Notes under the pieces: generated by a model
What the model saw: the letters and a program-made list of their open reading frames with translations, nothing else
Databases searched by the model: none
What the model was told of the DNA's origin: nothing
Position numbers and translations under genes: made by a program
From: Thiodiazotropha sp037382205
GTDB lineage: Bacteria > Pseudomonadota > Gammaproteobacteria > Chromatiales > Chromatiaceae
DNA: 20,857 nt
Assembly: GCA_037382205.1 (NCBI GenBank)
Contig: JARRQD010000065.1
Coordinates: forward strand, 1-20,857
Reading direction: 5' to 3'
Shown here: positions 1-7,022 of the stretch, in pieces
How positions within the stretch are numbered: the first letter of the stretch is position 1
How the letters are laid out: every line of letters starts with the position of its first letter

Positions 1-1
1 C

Positions 2-550
2 GCCAGTTACCAGCAGGGTGGGGCGGCCTGTCTCTCAGTGCTCACCGATATCGATTTCTTCCAGGGGAGTGACGACTATCTGCGTCAGGCCCGTGGTGCC
101 TGCTCCCTGCCGGTGATCCGCAAGGATTTCATTATCGACGCCTACCAGGTCTATGAGGCTAGGGCGATCGAGGCGGACTGTATCCTGCTGATCGCCGCCT
201 GCCTGGACGACGCACAGCTCAATAGCCTCAACAATCTAGCCCACCAGCTGGGCATGGATGTGCTGATCGAGGTCCATGACGAAGCGGAGCTGCATCGGGC
301 CCTGGCGGTAGAGAACCGCCTGATCGGTATCAACAACCGCAATCTACGCAGCTTTGAAGTCACCCTGGATACCACCCTCGGATTGCTCGATCAGATCCCG
401 GAGGATCGGATTGTCGTGACCGAGAGCGGCATCCTTGATCAACAGGGTGTCAAATTGATGCGTGACCATGGGGTGAATGCCTTTCTGGTCGGTGAGGCCT
501 TCATGCGCGCGGATGATCCCGGAGCCAAATTGCGGCAACTCTTCTGCTGA
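2..550 (+). CDS. trpC: Indole-3-glycerol phosphate synthase, 3' part (5' end outside window)
   Basis: This enzyme closes the ring of carboxyphenylaminodeoxyribulose phosphate to give indole-3-glycerol phosphate in cytoplasmic tryptophan synthesis. The frame is open from the window edge, so about the last 182 residues are visible; a GTG at 38 is internal. The family's barrel motifs appear in order: SVLTD followed by FFQGS, the LPVIRKDFIID segment with the catalytic lysine, ADCILLIAA, GINNRNL, and VVTESGI near the C-terminus. The protein is monofunctional, with no TrpF domain before the TGA. The next gene starts 17 bases downstream, so the YafY regulator may be transcribed from the trp promoter. 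trpC next to crp/vfr and an OsmC gene is a familiar gammaproteobacterial order. The identity is secure. Confidence 0.96.
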   Translation, partial: ASYQQGGAACLSVLTDIDFFQGSDDYLRQARGACSLPVIRKDFIIDAYQVYEARAIEADCILLIAACLDDAQLNSLNNLAHQLGMDVLIEVHDEAELHRALAVENRLIGINNRNLRSFEVTLDTTLGLLDQIPEDRIVVTESGILDQQGVKLMRDHGVNAFLVGEAFMRADDPGAKLRQLFC

Positions 551-567
551 TTTGACAGGAGTGCACC

Positions 568-1254
568 ATGCGCCGTGCGGACCGTCTGTTTCGCATTACA
601 CAGGAGCTGAGTCCCGAGCGATACATCACGGCGGAAACCCTGGCTGAGCGGTTGGAGGTTTCGGTCAGGACTGTCTATCGTGACATTGATGCGCTCTCTG
701 CGTCTGGTATTCCCGTAGAGGCGGTTGCCGGCAGCGGCTATCGTTTGAGCAAAGGGTTTCGTGTGCCGCCACTGATGTTCAACGATGAAGAGCTGACCGC
801 GCTGATGCTGGGTATGCGGATGGTTCAGGGCTGGTGTGACGCGGCACTGGCTGAGGCGGCCTCCAGTGCACTGAGCAAGGTGGAAGCGGTGGTGCCTGAG
901 CGGCTGCGTCCGATACTCTCTCACGAGGCGCTGCTGGTGCCGGATTTTCATATTCCCTCCGAGGTCCGGGAGCACGTGGCCAGGCTGCGCAAGGCGATCG
1001 CCCAGCAGCATAAAATTGAGATAGCCTATCGTCGACAGGATGGGGTTTACTCAGAACGGGTAATCTGGCCACTCGGCCTTTTCTATTGGGGGTCTGTCTG
1101 GACGCTGGCGGCCTGGTGTGAGCTGCGAGATGGGTTTCGTCAGTTTCGTGTGGATCGCATCGAAACCCTGCAGAGGAGTAACGGGCGATACTCGCTGGTC
1201 AGTGGCAGAACCTTGCGGGATTACCTGCTCAGTGTGGATGGCGATACCTGTTGA
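568..1254 (+). CDS. YafY-type HTH/WYL transcriptional regulator
   Basis: A cytoplasmic DNA-binding regulator of 228 residues, the usual length for this family. The N-terminus (MRRADRLFRI, then TAETLAERLEVSVRTVYRDID at about 22-42) is the HTH_11 helix-turn-helix of DeoR/YafY-like proteins. The GFRVPPLMF linker and a C-terminal WYL-like domain (about 135-225, with the IEIAYRR and FRVDRI segments) follow. The start is supported by AGGAG at 556-560. Family members often sit beside glyoxalase/VOC genes and bind an inverted repeat near them. Here a matching inverted repeat lies at 1279-1298, just ahead of a VOC gene that is broken. The likely role, inferred from context, is control of the neighbouring VOC-tag genes; the ligand is unknown. 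Confidence 0.88.
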   Translation: MRRADRLFRITQELSPERYITAETLAERLEVSVRTVYRDIDALSASGIPVEAVAGSGYRLSKGFRVPPLMFNDEELTALMLGMRMVQGWCDAALAEAASSALSKVEAVVPERLRPILSHEALLVPDFHIPSEVREHVARLRKAIAQQHKIEIAYRRQDGVYSERVIWPLGLFYWGSVWTLAAWCELRDGFRQFRVDRIETLQRSNGRYSLVSGRTLRDYLLSVDGDTC

Positions 1255-1278
1255 ACCTGGCTTAGCCCCATTTTCAAT

Positions 1279-1298
1279 ACTGACACCCCGTTGTCAGT
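1279..1298. promoter_or_regulatory. Probable YafY-family operator, perfect inverted repeat
   Basis: ACTGACA-CCCCGT-TGTCAGT is a perfect 7-bp inverted repeat with a 6-bp centre. It lies in the 92-base gap between the YafY regulator and the VOC pseudogene, about 50 bases before the pseudogene's start codon. A TGACA/TGTCA dyad upstream of a VOC gene next to a YafY regulator is what I would expect for an autogenous or local operator. The dyad is seen directly; binding by this protein is inferred. No U-tract follows it, so it is unlikely to be a terminator. Confidence 0.55.
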
Positions 1299-1346
1299 AG
1301 GCGATGGATAGACTCCCTTTGCGACATCAATAAAGGGAGCCGCGCC

Positions 1347-1737
1347 ATGCAGCCAAGAATCAGCCTTATCACACTTGGTGTGAATGACCTCACACAATCC
1401 ACTCGGTTCTATCAGCAGCTGGGACTGCCTCGTTTTGATTTTTAATTGGCTCGCGCTCTATCCAAAAACAGACCTGGCTGAAGATACCGGGGTTGAGTTT
1501 GGCCAGGCGGAGCAGAGTCCGATGACATTGGCCCATAACCTAAATAGTCGAGAGGCGGTGGATCGGGTTATGGTGGAAGCAATGAGTGCGGGTGCGAGTC
1601 TCATAAAGCCAGCTCAAGAGACCTTTTGGGGTGGCTACTCCGGCTGTTTCAGGGATCCGGACGGGTTTCTCTGGGAAGTCGCCTATGTGCCCCATTTTTG
1701 GATTGGCCCTGAGGAGAGTAAAAAACATGAAAACTGA
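1347..1737 (+). pseudogene. Glyoxalase/VOC family protein, broken by internal deletion and frameshift
   Basis: Reading from ATG 1347 (AAAGGGAG at 1332-1339 as ribosome site) gives a normal VOC N-terminus: RISLITLGVNDL, then FYQQLGLPR. The frame ends at a TAA at 1443. The rest of the domain continues in the next frame from about 1440: LALYPKTDLAEDTGV, a helix-rich middle, then GCFRDPDGFLWEVAYVPHF. VOC proteins of this type normally have roughly 20 residues between the LGLPR-like and LALYP-like segments, and these are missing. The simplest reading is an out-of-frame internal deletion. The 3' end overlaps tag by 11 bases, which suggests the two were once translated together. A sequencing error cannot be excluded, but a single indel would not explain the missing segment. 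Confidence 0.8.
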
Positions 1738-2302
1738 ACCCTGCCCCTGGTGTCTGGGGCATGATGAATATGTTGAATATCATGATCAGGAGTGGGGAGT
1801 GCCCTCCCGTGACCCACAGCATCTGTTCGAAATGCTGATTTTGGAAGGGGCCCAGGCCGGACTCTCGTGGCTGACCATCTTGCGTAAACGGGATGGCTAC
1901 AGAGCGGCCTTTGACAACTTCGATGCGACCAAGATCGCCGCCTATGGGGCGCCAGATGTGAAGCGATTGTTGGCCGATGCCGGGATTGTACGTAACCGGC
2001 TTAAGGTCAATGCGGCAATCGGCAATGCCCAGGCCTTCCTTGAACTTGAGGCCGCTGAAGGATTCTCTGAGTTCCTCTGGGGATTCGTCGATGGCAAACC
2101 CATACAGAACCGCTGGCGCAAACTGGAACAGGTGCCCGCCAGCACACAGCTCTCAGATGCCATGGGTAAAGGGCTGAAGCGCAAAGGTTTCCGCTTTGTT
2201 GGTACCACCATCTGTTACGCCTTTATGCAGTCGGTGGGTATGGTCAATGATCATTTGACCAACTGTCCCCGCTATCAGGCGGTGCAGGAGATGGGGCGTT
2301 AG
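1727..2302 (+). CDS. tag: DNA-3-methyladenine glycosylase I
   Basis: Excises 3-methyladenine from alkylated DNA as the first step of base excision repair. The 191 residues match the length of E. coli Tag (187). The family's residues are present: zinc ligands C6 and H19 near the N-terminus and H176 and C180 in NDHLTNC; the substrate-pocket glutamate E40 and tryptophan W48 in LEGAQAGLSW; and the FRFVGTTICYAFMQ segment. ATG 1727 was chosen over upstream in-frame codons because GAGGAG sits at 1711-1716 and this start aligns with the family. It overlaps the VOC pseudogene by 11 bases, so its translation may once have been coupled to that gene. An alkylation-repair enzyme beside a YafY regulator suggests a small stress cassette; that is inference. 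Confidence 0.95.
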   Translation: MKTEPCPWCLGHDEYVEYHDQEWGVPSRDPQHLFEMLILEGAQAGLSWLTILRKRDGYRAAFDNFDATKIAAYGAPDVKRLLADAGIVRNRLKVNAAIGNAQAFLELEAAEGFSEFLWGFVDGKPIQNRWRKLEQVPASTQLSDAMGKGLKRKGFRFVGTTICYAFMQSVGMVNDHLTNCPRYQAVQEMGR

Positions 2303-2515
2303 AGTGAAGTGAAAAATTCCGCGAATGGCGTTCGCGTTGCAGCCTCTGTTTGCATAGATATGCGGTGATCGCGTGCATTTGCGAGACATATTCACTGGCC
2401 TGCTGATAATAATTATCGAGCAAAGTTGGTCTAAGAACAAACCAACAAGCGCCATTCAGACGGGTGAGGAGAATTTTCTGAGGGGGAGGGGCGAGTGAGG
2501 TCTTGCTGCCCTTCA

Positions 2516-2534
2516 GGTGCGGCTGGGCCGCACC
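2516..2534 (-). other. GC-rich hairpin downstream of crp
   Basis: GGTGCGG-CTGGG-CCGCACC is a perfect 7-bp stem with a 5-base loop, lying 22 bases beyond the crp stop codon. No U-tract follows it on the minus strand, so a rho-independent terminator is not supported. It could protect the crp mRNA 3' end or end transcription inefficiently. The rest of the 2303-2555 gap holds two more small palindromes (GATAAT-A-ATTATC at 2405-2417; GTTGGT/ACCAAC at 2425-2446) and no gene I can support. Confidence 0.35.
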
Positions 2535-2555
2535 GCACCCTATTCGATGAGGCCG

Positions 2556-3209
2556 TCAGCGGGTGCCAAAGACCACGATGGTTTTACCTTTGACGCTGAT
2601 TAGGCCCTGTTCTTCAAGGTTTTTCAATACCCGGCCGGCCATCTCTCTGGAGCAGCCGACGATGCGGCCGATCTCCTGGCGGGTAATGCGAATCTGCATG
2701 CCGTCCGGGTGAGTCATGGCGTCGGGTTCCTTACAGAGATCCAGCAGGGTACGGGCGATGCGCCCGGTGACGTCGAAAAAGGCCAGGTGCCCCACCTTGT
2801 TACTGGTCTGATTGAGGCGTTGCGAGAGCTGCGCGCCCATCGCGTAGAGAATCTCTTTGGTGTACTCCTTCAGATCATGGGAGAAGAGCTGTTCCAGGCG
2901 CTGGTAGCTGATCTCGGCGATCTGGCAGGAGGCACGGGTACGTACCATGACGCTGCGCTTCGGCTCCGGGACGAAAAGCCCCATTTCACCGACGAACTGT
3001 CCCTTGTTGAGGTAGGTGAGGATGATCTCCCGACCATCTTCATCTTCGATGTAGACAGCCACCGAGCCTTCCGTGATGTAATAGAGAATATCCGCCGGAT
3101 CACCGATGTGGATGATTTCGGTATTCTTGGGGTAGCGCCGGCGATGACAAAATGACAGAAAACGCTGAAGATATTCCGGTTCCTGAGGTGGCGGTTTTAT
3201 GATCGTCAT
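2556..3209 (-). CDS. crp: cAMP receptor protein, CRP/Vfr type
   Basis: A global cAMP-responsive transcription factor of 217 residues (E. coli CRP is 210). The N-terminal cyclic-nucleotide domain carries the phosphate-binding cassette with E75, R85 and S86, and the TSNKVGHLAFFDVTGR stretch at the long helix supplies the Thr/Ser pair that contacts cAMP. The C-terminal helix-turn-helix (about 176-196) keeps R188, E189 and R193, the base-contacting residues of CRP. The wording RRRYPKNT and SREMAGRVLKNLEEQGL is closer to Pseudomonas Vfr than to enteric CRP. No strong ribosome site precedes ATG 3209. The gene faces osmC/yhfA across a 371-base gap, as in E. coli and Pseudomonas. Confidence 0.95.
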   Translation of the reverse strand: MTIIKPPPQEPEYLQRFLSFCHRRRYPKNTEIIHIGDPADILYYITEGSVAVYIEDEDGREIILTYLNKGQFVGEMGLFVPEPKRSVMVRTRASCQIAEISYQRLEQLFSHDLKEYTKEILYAMGAQLSQRLNQTSNKVGHLAFFDVTGRIARTLLDLCKEPDAMTHPDGMQIRITRQEIGRIVGCSREMAGRVLKNLEEQGLISVKGKTIVVFGTR

Positions 3210-3236
3210 GATCTTTGGACTCTGAATTTATTAAAC

Positions 3237-3242
3237 ATTATA
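3237..3242 (-). promoter_or_regulatory. Candidate -10 box of the crp promoter
   Basis: On the minus strand this is a perfect TATAAT ending 28 bases before the crp start. The -35 region is poor, which would suit an activator-dependent or autoregulated promoter. A 13-bp palindrome, CTGAT-TAT-ATCAG, lies 20 bases further upstream at 3262-3274. No good TGTGA-N6-TCACA site was found by eye. Confidence 0.4.
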
Positions 3243-3334
3243 TGGTATAGAGATCAACCTGCTGATTATATCAGTCATCTGCCTGTGCAGTCGCTGGTGA
3301 TCTATATGGTGGTAAATCTGAGCCCATGCTTTGT

Positions 3335-3401
3335 TCTACAAAAGCGTAGGGTCAAGTTTAGCAATCCGATTCAACTTGTCGAATCTACACGCTTCTGTAG
3401 A
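3335..3401. repeat. Long imperfect inverted repeat in the crp-osmC gap
   Basis: The left arm reads TCTACAAAAGCGTAG, a short GG, then TCAAGTT. The reverse complement of the right arm reads TCTACAGAAGCGTGTAG, ATTC, then GACAAGTT. The two arms therefore align over about 24-29 bases with a few mismatches and a small gap, around a 14-base loop. The unit is in the AT-rich, gene-free 3210-3580 stretch. It could be a small mobile remnant, a transcript stem-loop or a regulator site. There is no U-run at either edge, so I do not call it a terminator. The remainder of this gap shows no gene. Confidence 0.6.
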
Positions 3402-3580
3402 CTCGCACAGCTATAGTGTAACAAAAAACATCAAACCATAAATTTAACGTAATTCATGTTTAGCATCTAATTCTAGAGCACGTATGACGGTTTAGCCTAT
3501 TTTCGGCCTATCTGGCTGAGACCTTAACCGTTATTTGAATGTTCTATTGTGGAATTGAGCATACCAACTTGGAGTAATCA

Positions 3581-4000
3581 ATGAAAGCACGGGTTGTATG
3601 GGTGGAGGCAGCCACCATGATGGGTGAGGCCGGAAGTGGCCATGGAGTCATTATGGATGGTCCGCCGGACCATGGGGGCAGGAATCTGGGGGTCAGGCCC
3701 ATGGAGATGCTGCTGCTTGGCATGGGGGGGTGTACAGAGTTTGATGTGCTCGCCATATTGCGCAAGTCCAGACAGCAGGTCACTGGCTGCGTCGTCGAGC
3801 TGGAGGCCAAGCGTTCAGAGGCTGATCCAAAAGTATTTACCGAAATTCACGCCCATTTTATTGTCAGTGGGCGGGATCTGAGTGAAAAACATGTTGCCAG
3901 AGCTATCTCCTTGAGTGCGGAAAAATATTGTTCCGCTTCGATCATGCTTGGTGCGACTGCAAAAATAACCCATGATTACGAGATCCGCGATGGGCAGTGA
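3581..4000 (+). CDS. yhfA: OsmC/YhfA family protein
   Basis: A 139-residue cytoplasmic OsmC-like protein; E. coli YhfA is 134. It shares the YhfA pattern: KARVVWVEAATMMGEAGSGH at the N-terminus, SPMEMLL-like PMEMLLLGMGGCTEFDV, and SLSAEKYCSASIML. The two cysteines C51 and C117 match the redox pair used by OsmC/Ohr peroxide-reducing enzymes, although the physiological substrate of the YhfA branch is not established. GGAG at 3570-3573 supports ATG 3581. It is divergent from crp, as in many gammaproteobacteria. Its end overlaps the following DUF885-type gene by 11 bases, so the two were probably co-translated. Confidence 0.9.
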   Translation: MKARVVWVEAATMMGEAGSGHGVIMDGPPDHGGRNLGVRPMEMLLLGMGGCTEFDVLAILRKSRQQVTGCVVELEAKRSEADPKVFTEIHAHFIVSGRDLSEKHVARAISLSAEKYCSASIMLGATAKITHDYEIRDGQ

Positions 4001-5518
4001 AGCCAGCGCTTTCGATGAGCTGATTGCAGACTACTATCGAGTCTGGTTTCGTTTCCACCCATTGGCCGCTGTCTATGCTTCGGTTTCCGGGTATGAAGGC
4101 AAGCTGACCGTAGATGGGGATGACGACAACGGCGCCCTGGGCTCGATCTGCAGTTGATCTATGGGGCTGCTCTGGTGGAGCACCGGATGTTGCTGGAGCA
4201 AGACTGGCGCTATCGCGATCCAGCAAAGTATTTGCCGATGAATCAGCTGCAGGAGCTGGTTATTCGCCAACCTGAACGACTCTGTGAGGCGCTGATGGGG
4301 GTGTTGGCGAGTACCCCCAACTATTTACGGGATGCCAGGGGGCGGCTCTCTGAGCTTCCTGGTGTGGTCTCCACGCTATGGCTGGCGGATGCCTTGGAAA
4401 CAGCAGAAAAGGGGGTGCCTTGGCTGAAGCGGTTGGGCCGGGATCTGCCGCAAACCCGGGAGTGTTGTGCCGATCAGGGTAGACTGCAGTCTCTCGCCAG
4501 TCAGGCCGCAGAAGCTGTTGAGGATTACCGGCAGTGCCTGATCAAGAATCTGGCGCCAGTTGCATCGGGTACGGCGGAGTGTGGCAATGAACTGTTGAGT
4601 TGGTTGTTACGCAACCGGGATCAGATCGATATCGAGGCCCCTGTAGCCCTCAAGTTTGCCAGGATTCGCCTGCAGCAGACCTATGAGTCGATACACCGGC
4701 AGGGTTTGGATGTGGCCGATCTAAGCTGCTCTGGCGGTGAGGCTTTAAGTGGTAATCAGCGGATTGGCGCCTACCGGGAAGAGGCGCAGCTTCTAAGGGA
4801 TTTTATACGGCAACACCAGCTGCTGCCGGATACTGAGCAGAAGCTGGCGTTTCAGGTCACCGACAACTGTTTCAGGCGGCCGGATTGTGGCAGCTACCTG
4901 CGTACTCAGGAGGGTGGGGTACTCCTCATACCACACGATCAGCAGGTCGGAGGTGGTGAGAGTCGTGCGGCGATTCGCATGCGCAATCTCTACAGCAGCT
5001 GGGCGGGGCGCCACTATTTGGCTTGGGCCGGAGGGGTGTCCGCACACAGCTTGGTGCGTCACATCAATCCCTCAGCGGCCTTCAAGCGGGGTTGGGCCCA
5101 CTATATGAGTCGCCTGCTGGAGTCCCGGGGATACTTCAATGAGCAGGACCAGATACTGCTCAGCCAGCGGCGGTTGGCGCTTGCTGAACAAGCGGTGATC
5201 GATCTTGAGTTTCATACCGGGGAAATCAACAGCCGGCAAGCCCTGGAGCGCTTGAAACCGCTCTCGGATATTCCATGCTGGGCTGAAGTTAATCTCACTG
5301 CCATCTCAAGAAGGCCGACAGACGCCTTTATGGCCCTGCTTGGAGCTGATCTGATCGAATACCTGTCCAAACAGTTTTTAGAGAACAATCCTGAGCTGCC
5401 GATCAAAGCCCTGCATGAACAACTACTGGCTCATGGGGCGGTAGCTCTGCCGTTGGTGGTGAAGCGGGCGCTGGGCCAACAGCATTGGGATCATGCACTG
5501 AGAGAGGTGTTGCCATGA
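3990..5518 (+). pseudogene. DUF885-type protein, out of frame near the N-terminus
   Basis: From ATG 3990 the frame gives a typical DUF885 start (FDELIADYYRVWFRFHPLAAV, then SGYEG and GDDDNGALG) and stops at 4157. From about 4139 a second frame continues as LDLQLIYGAALVEHRMLLEQ and DWRYRDPAKYLP, and runs open to 5518. Relatives carry a few tens of residues between the GALG-like and LDLQL-like segments, so an internal deletion out of frame is likely. The C-terminal half keeps DUF885 features (FKRGWAHYMSRLLESRGY, AVIDLEFHTGEI). However, the usual E-A-x-P-G-H-H motif is replaced by GRHYLAWAGG, so catalysis was doubtful before the frame break. The stop shares ATGA with the next VOC gene. An intact 454-residue product from an internal start cannot be ruled out. 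Confidence 0.68.
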
Positions 5519-5934
5519 AAAAACCAGATTCTCATATGGGAATGCGCCATGTTGCGCTGAATGTCAGGGATATGGCGAGCAGTGAGCATTTCTATGTGGA
5601 ACTGCTGGGAATGGAGATCGAGTGGCGTCCGGATGCGGAGAATCTCTATCTCAGCTCAGGGCCAGATAATCTTGCCCTGCACAAGACGGCGGTAGATCAG
5701 TTCGATGAGGCGGCCCAGCGCCTTGATCATATCGGATTCTTTTTGGCTACCCCGGAAGCGGTGGATGAGTGGTTTGAGTTCCTCAACGCCCATGGGGTCA
5801 GAATGCGAAATGAGCCGCGTACCCACCGGGATGGGGCGAGAAGCTTCTACTGTTACGATCCAGATGGGGTGGTGGTGCAGATCATCTGTCATCCGCCGGT
5901 GGTGGCCTATGAGGATGGGAGTCGGCGTTCTTAA
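5515..5934 (+). CDS. VOC (glyoxalase/dioxygenase) superfamily protein
   Basis: A 139-residue, two-module VOC fold. The first module starts MRHVALNVRDM with H12, and the second with LDHIGFF and H72. H56 in LALHK and Q122 in DPDGVVVQI occupy the other metal-ligand positions. The last position is usually glutamate, so Q122 makes a standard metal site less certain and the substrate cannot be assigned. ATG 5515 overlaps the stop of the upstream DUF885-type gene (ATGA) and has AGAGAGGTG at 5501-5509. This argues for a three-gene unit with osmC. It is intact, unlike the VOC copy at 1347-1737. Confidence 0.85.
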   Translation: MKKPDSHMGMRHVALNVRDMASSEHFYVELLGMEIEWRPDAENLYLSSGPDNLALHKTAVDQFDEAAQRLDHIGFFLATPEAVDEWFEFLNAHGVRMRNEPRTHRDGARSFYCYDPDGVVVQIICHPPVVAYEDGSRRS

Positions 5935-5995
5935 CCCGCTGTGTGAATGCAGATGTTCTAATGCAATGTGGGTTGAGGTGAATCTGGATGCATAT

Positions 5996-6511
5996 TCACG
6001 ACAGGCTATTGGATAGATCGATGCAGCTGTCGATAGGCAGCCATAATTCAATGCGTGACGAATCGGCAGGATCAGCCGGTAAGAAACCGTACTGACTATA
6101 GAAAGGAACAACTTCCGGTGTCATAGGATCAACAAACAGTCCGATTGCAGAGATCTGCTCTGCAGCTCGCGCCGTTCGATTGATGGCGTCGATTAAGAGT
6201 ATTTCACCTACTCTCTTTCTTTGGTGCGAACGGTCCACTGCAAGTCGGGCCAGTTTGATTGCACTGAGGGGGTGGGGGTATTTTTTGTACACCCTATGTT
6301 CTGGCGGCGTTAAAACGGAATACCCGGTTAAAGTGTAATATCCGACGACACTGGTCGGCCTGGAGTCCTGACAAGCCACATAGGTTTTAGAAGTGTGTTT
6401 TACTGGTTTTTGCCGAGCCTGATGCTTGAAAAAATGATTTAACCCGACAACGCTGCAATCAAAGGCGTTACGATCATGAAGCCGGGAAATTGCTTCAATG
6501 ATCAGGGTCAC
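5996..6511 (-). CDS. GNAT-family toxin of a TacT/AtaT-like toxin-antitoxin pair
   Basis: A 171-residue GNAT acetyltransferase. Toxins of this group acetylate the amino group of aminoacyl-tRNA and stop translation. Family landmarks are FDC (17-19), LNHFFKHQARQ, TYVACQD, VVGYYTL, KLARLAVDRSHQ and the C-terminal PFYSQYGF with the catalytic-position tyrosine (Y138/Y141). The acetyl-CoA loop, usually Q-x-x-G-x-G/A, reads Q97-R-K-R-V-G102: the final glycine is kept but R100 replaces the middle one. The GTG start at 6511 overlaps the antitoxin end by 17 bases, the usual coupled arrangement. Whether the loop variant is active cannot be told from sequence. Confidence 0.88.
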   Translation of the reverse strand: MTLIIEAISRLHDRNAFDCSVVGLNHFFKHQARQKPVKHTSKTYVACQDSRPTSVVGYYTLTGYSVLTPPEHRVYKKYPHPLSAIKLARLAVDRSHQRKRVGEILLIDAINRTARAAEQISAIGLFVDPMTPEVVPFYSQYGFLPADPADSSRIELWLPIDSCIDLSNSLS

Positions 6512-6788
6512 TCAGCGTGCTCTTGTAGTGTTTTGCTGCCTTACGCAGTTTCTCATTCACCTTGGGTGGATTCTCCAGCGCAGCCAATAGTGCATCAGCG
6601 CCTGCCATGGAGAGATGTAGGGATTCGGTTCGCTCGATAATCGTGCGCGCCTTTTCCATGGCAGAGTCAATCAGAAACTGCGAGAGTGTAGCGCCTGAGT
6701 AATCGGCAGCTCGCTGTATGATCTCCTGTATTTCTGTTGAGGTTCGCGCAACTAAGCGGGTCTCTTTGCGCTCTGTGTGGGCGGCCAT
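6495..6788 (-). CDS. DUF1778/TacA-type ribbon-helix-helix antitoxin
   Basis: A 97-residue antitoxin. The N-terminal part (ETRLVARTSTEIQEIIQRAA) is the ribbon-helix-helix DNA-binding region that also dimerises. GATLSQFLIDSAMEKA follows, and the tail ALENPPKVNEKLRKAAKHY is the segment that wraps the partner GNAT toxin in this family. ATG 6788 follows a weak GGTG ribosome site. It is the first gene of the minus-strand pair. A perfect palindrome and several GTATG half-sites upstream fit autorepression by the toxin-antitoxin complex. The family is clear; the action on these sites is inferred. Confidence 0.9.
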   Translation of the reverse strand: MAAHTERKETRLVARTSTEIQEIIQRAADYSGATLSQFLIDSAMEKARTIIERTESLHLSMAGADALLAALENPPKVNEKLRKAAKHYKSTLSDPDH

Positions 6789-6810
6789 GTTTCACCAGTG
6801 ATCCTGTAAA

Positions 6811-6875
6811 GTATGTGGTGACGGTATGGTGCACAACATGCGCCGTTGTCAATTTGTATGCCTATATGGCATACA
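6811..6875 (-). promoter_or_regulatory. Toxin-antitoxin promoter with palindromic operator array
   Basis: On the minus strand a perfect -35 TTGACA lies at 6847-6852, with a 17-18-base spacer to a weak -10 near 6823-6829. Just upstream is a perfect palindrome, GTATGCC-TATAT-GGCATAC, extended by one T/A pair on each side (6855-6875). Further GTATG half-sites occur at 6811-6815 and 6824-6828, the latter facing a CATGC at 6837-6841 across the -10 region. Arrays of short dyads around the promoter are typical of ribbon-helix-helix antitoxin operators. Confidence 0.62.
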
Positions 6876-6908
6876 GTTTCATTGTCTGGCTATTCTTATG
6901 CCCTGTTT

Positions 6909-7022
6909 CGCCCTCCTGGGCGAGTCACTTTTCTTTTCTCGCCAAAAGAAAAGTAACCAAAAGAAAGGGCGCCCGATAGTCACGCCCCTGCGGGTACGCT
7001 GCGATGCGCTCAAAAAAACGGT
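6909..7022. repeat. Hairpin-rich repeat resembling a dispersed gammaproteobacterial element
   Basis: Contains CGCCC-TCCT-GGGCG at 6909-6922 and a perfect 11-bp stem, ACTTTTCTTTT/AAAAGAAAAGT, with loop CTCGCC at 6927-6954. The sequence continues as GTAACCAAAAGAAAGGGCGC. In several frames it gives short lysine-rich peptides such as AKRKVTKRKGAR. I recall very similar stretches in intergenic DNA of many Proteobacteria, often mistaken for small genes. That resemblance is from memory and was not searched. No gene is supported in the 6789-7236 gap; it is filled by the promoter, this repeat and the tRNA-derived repeats. Confidence 0.5.

Noticed and set aside
439..1011. 190-residue minus-strand open frame
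   Set aside because: Antisense to trpC and the YafY gene, both of which have clear family motifs.
2516..2534. Rho-independent terminator for crp
   Set aside because: The stem is good but no U-run follows on the minus strand, so it is listed only as a hairpin.
3384..3407. Possible CRP site around TGTAGA/CGCACA in the crp-osmC gap
   Set aside because: Spacing and half-sites do not fit TGTGA-N6-TCACA; the sequence is better explained as one arm of the long inverted repeat.
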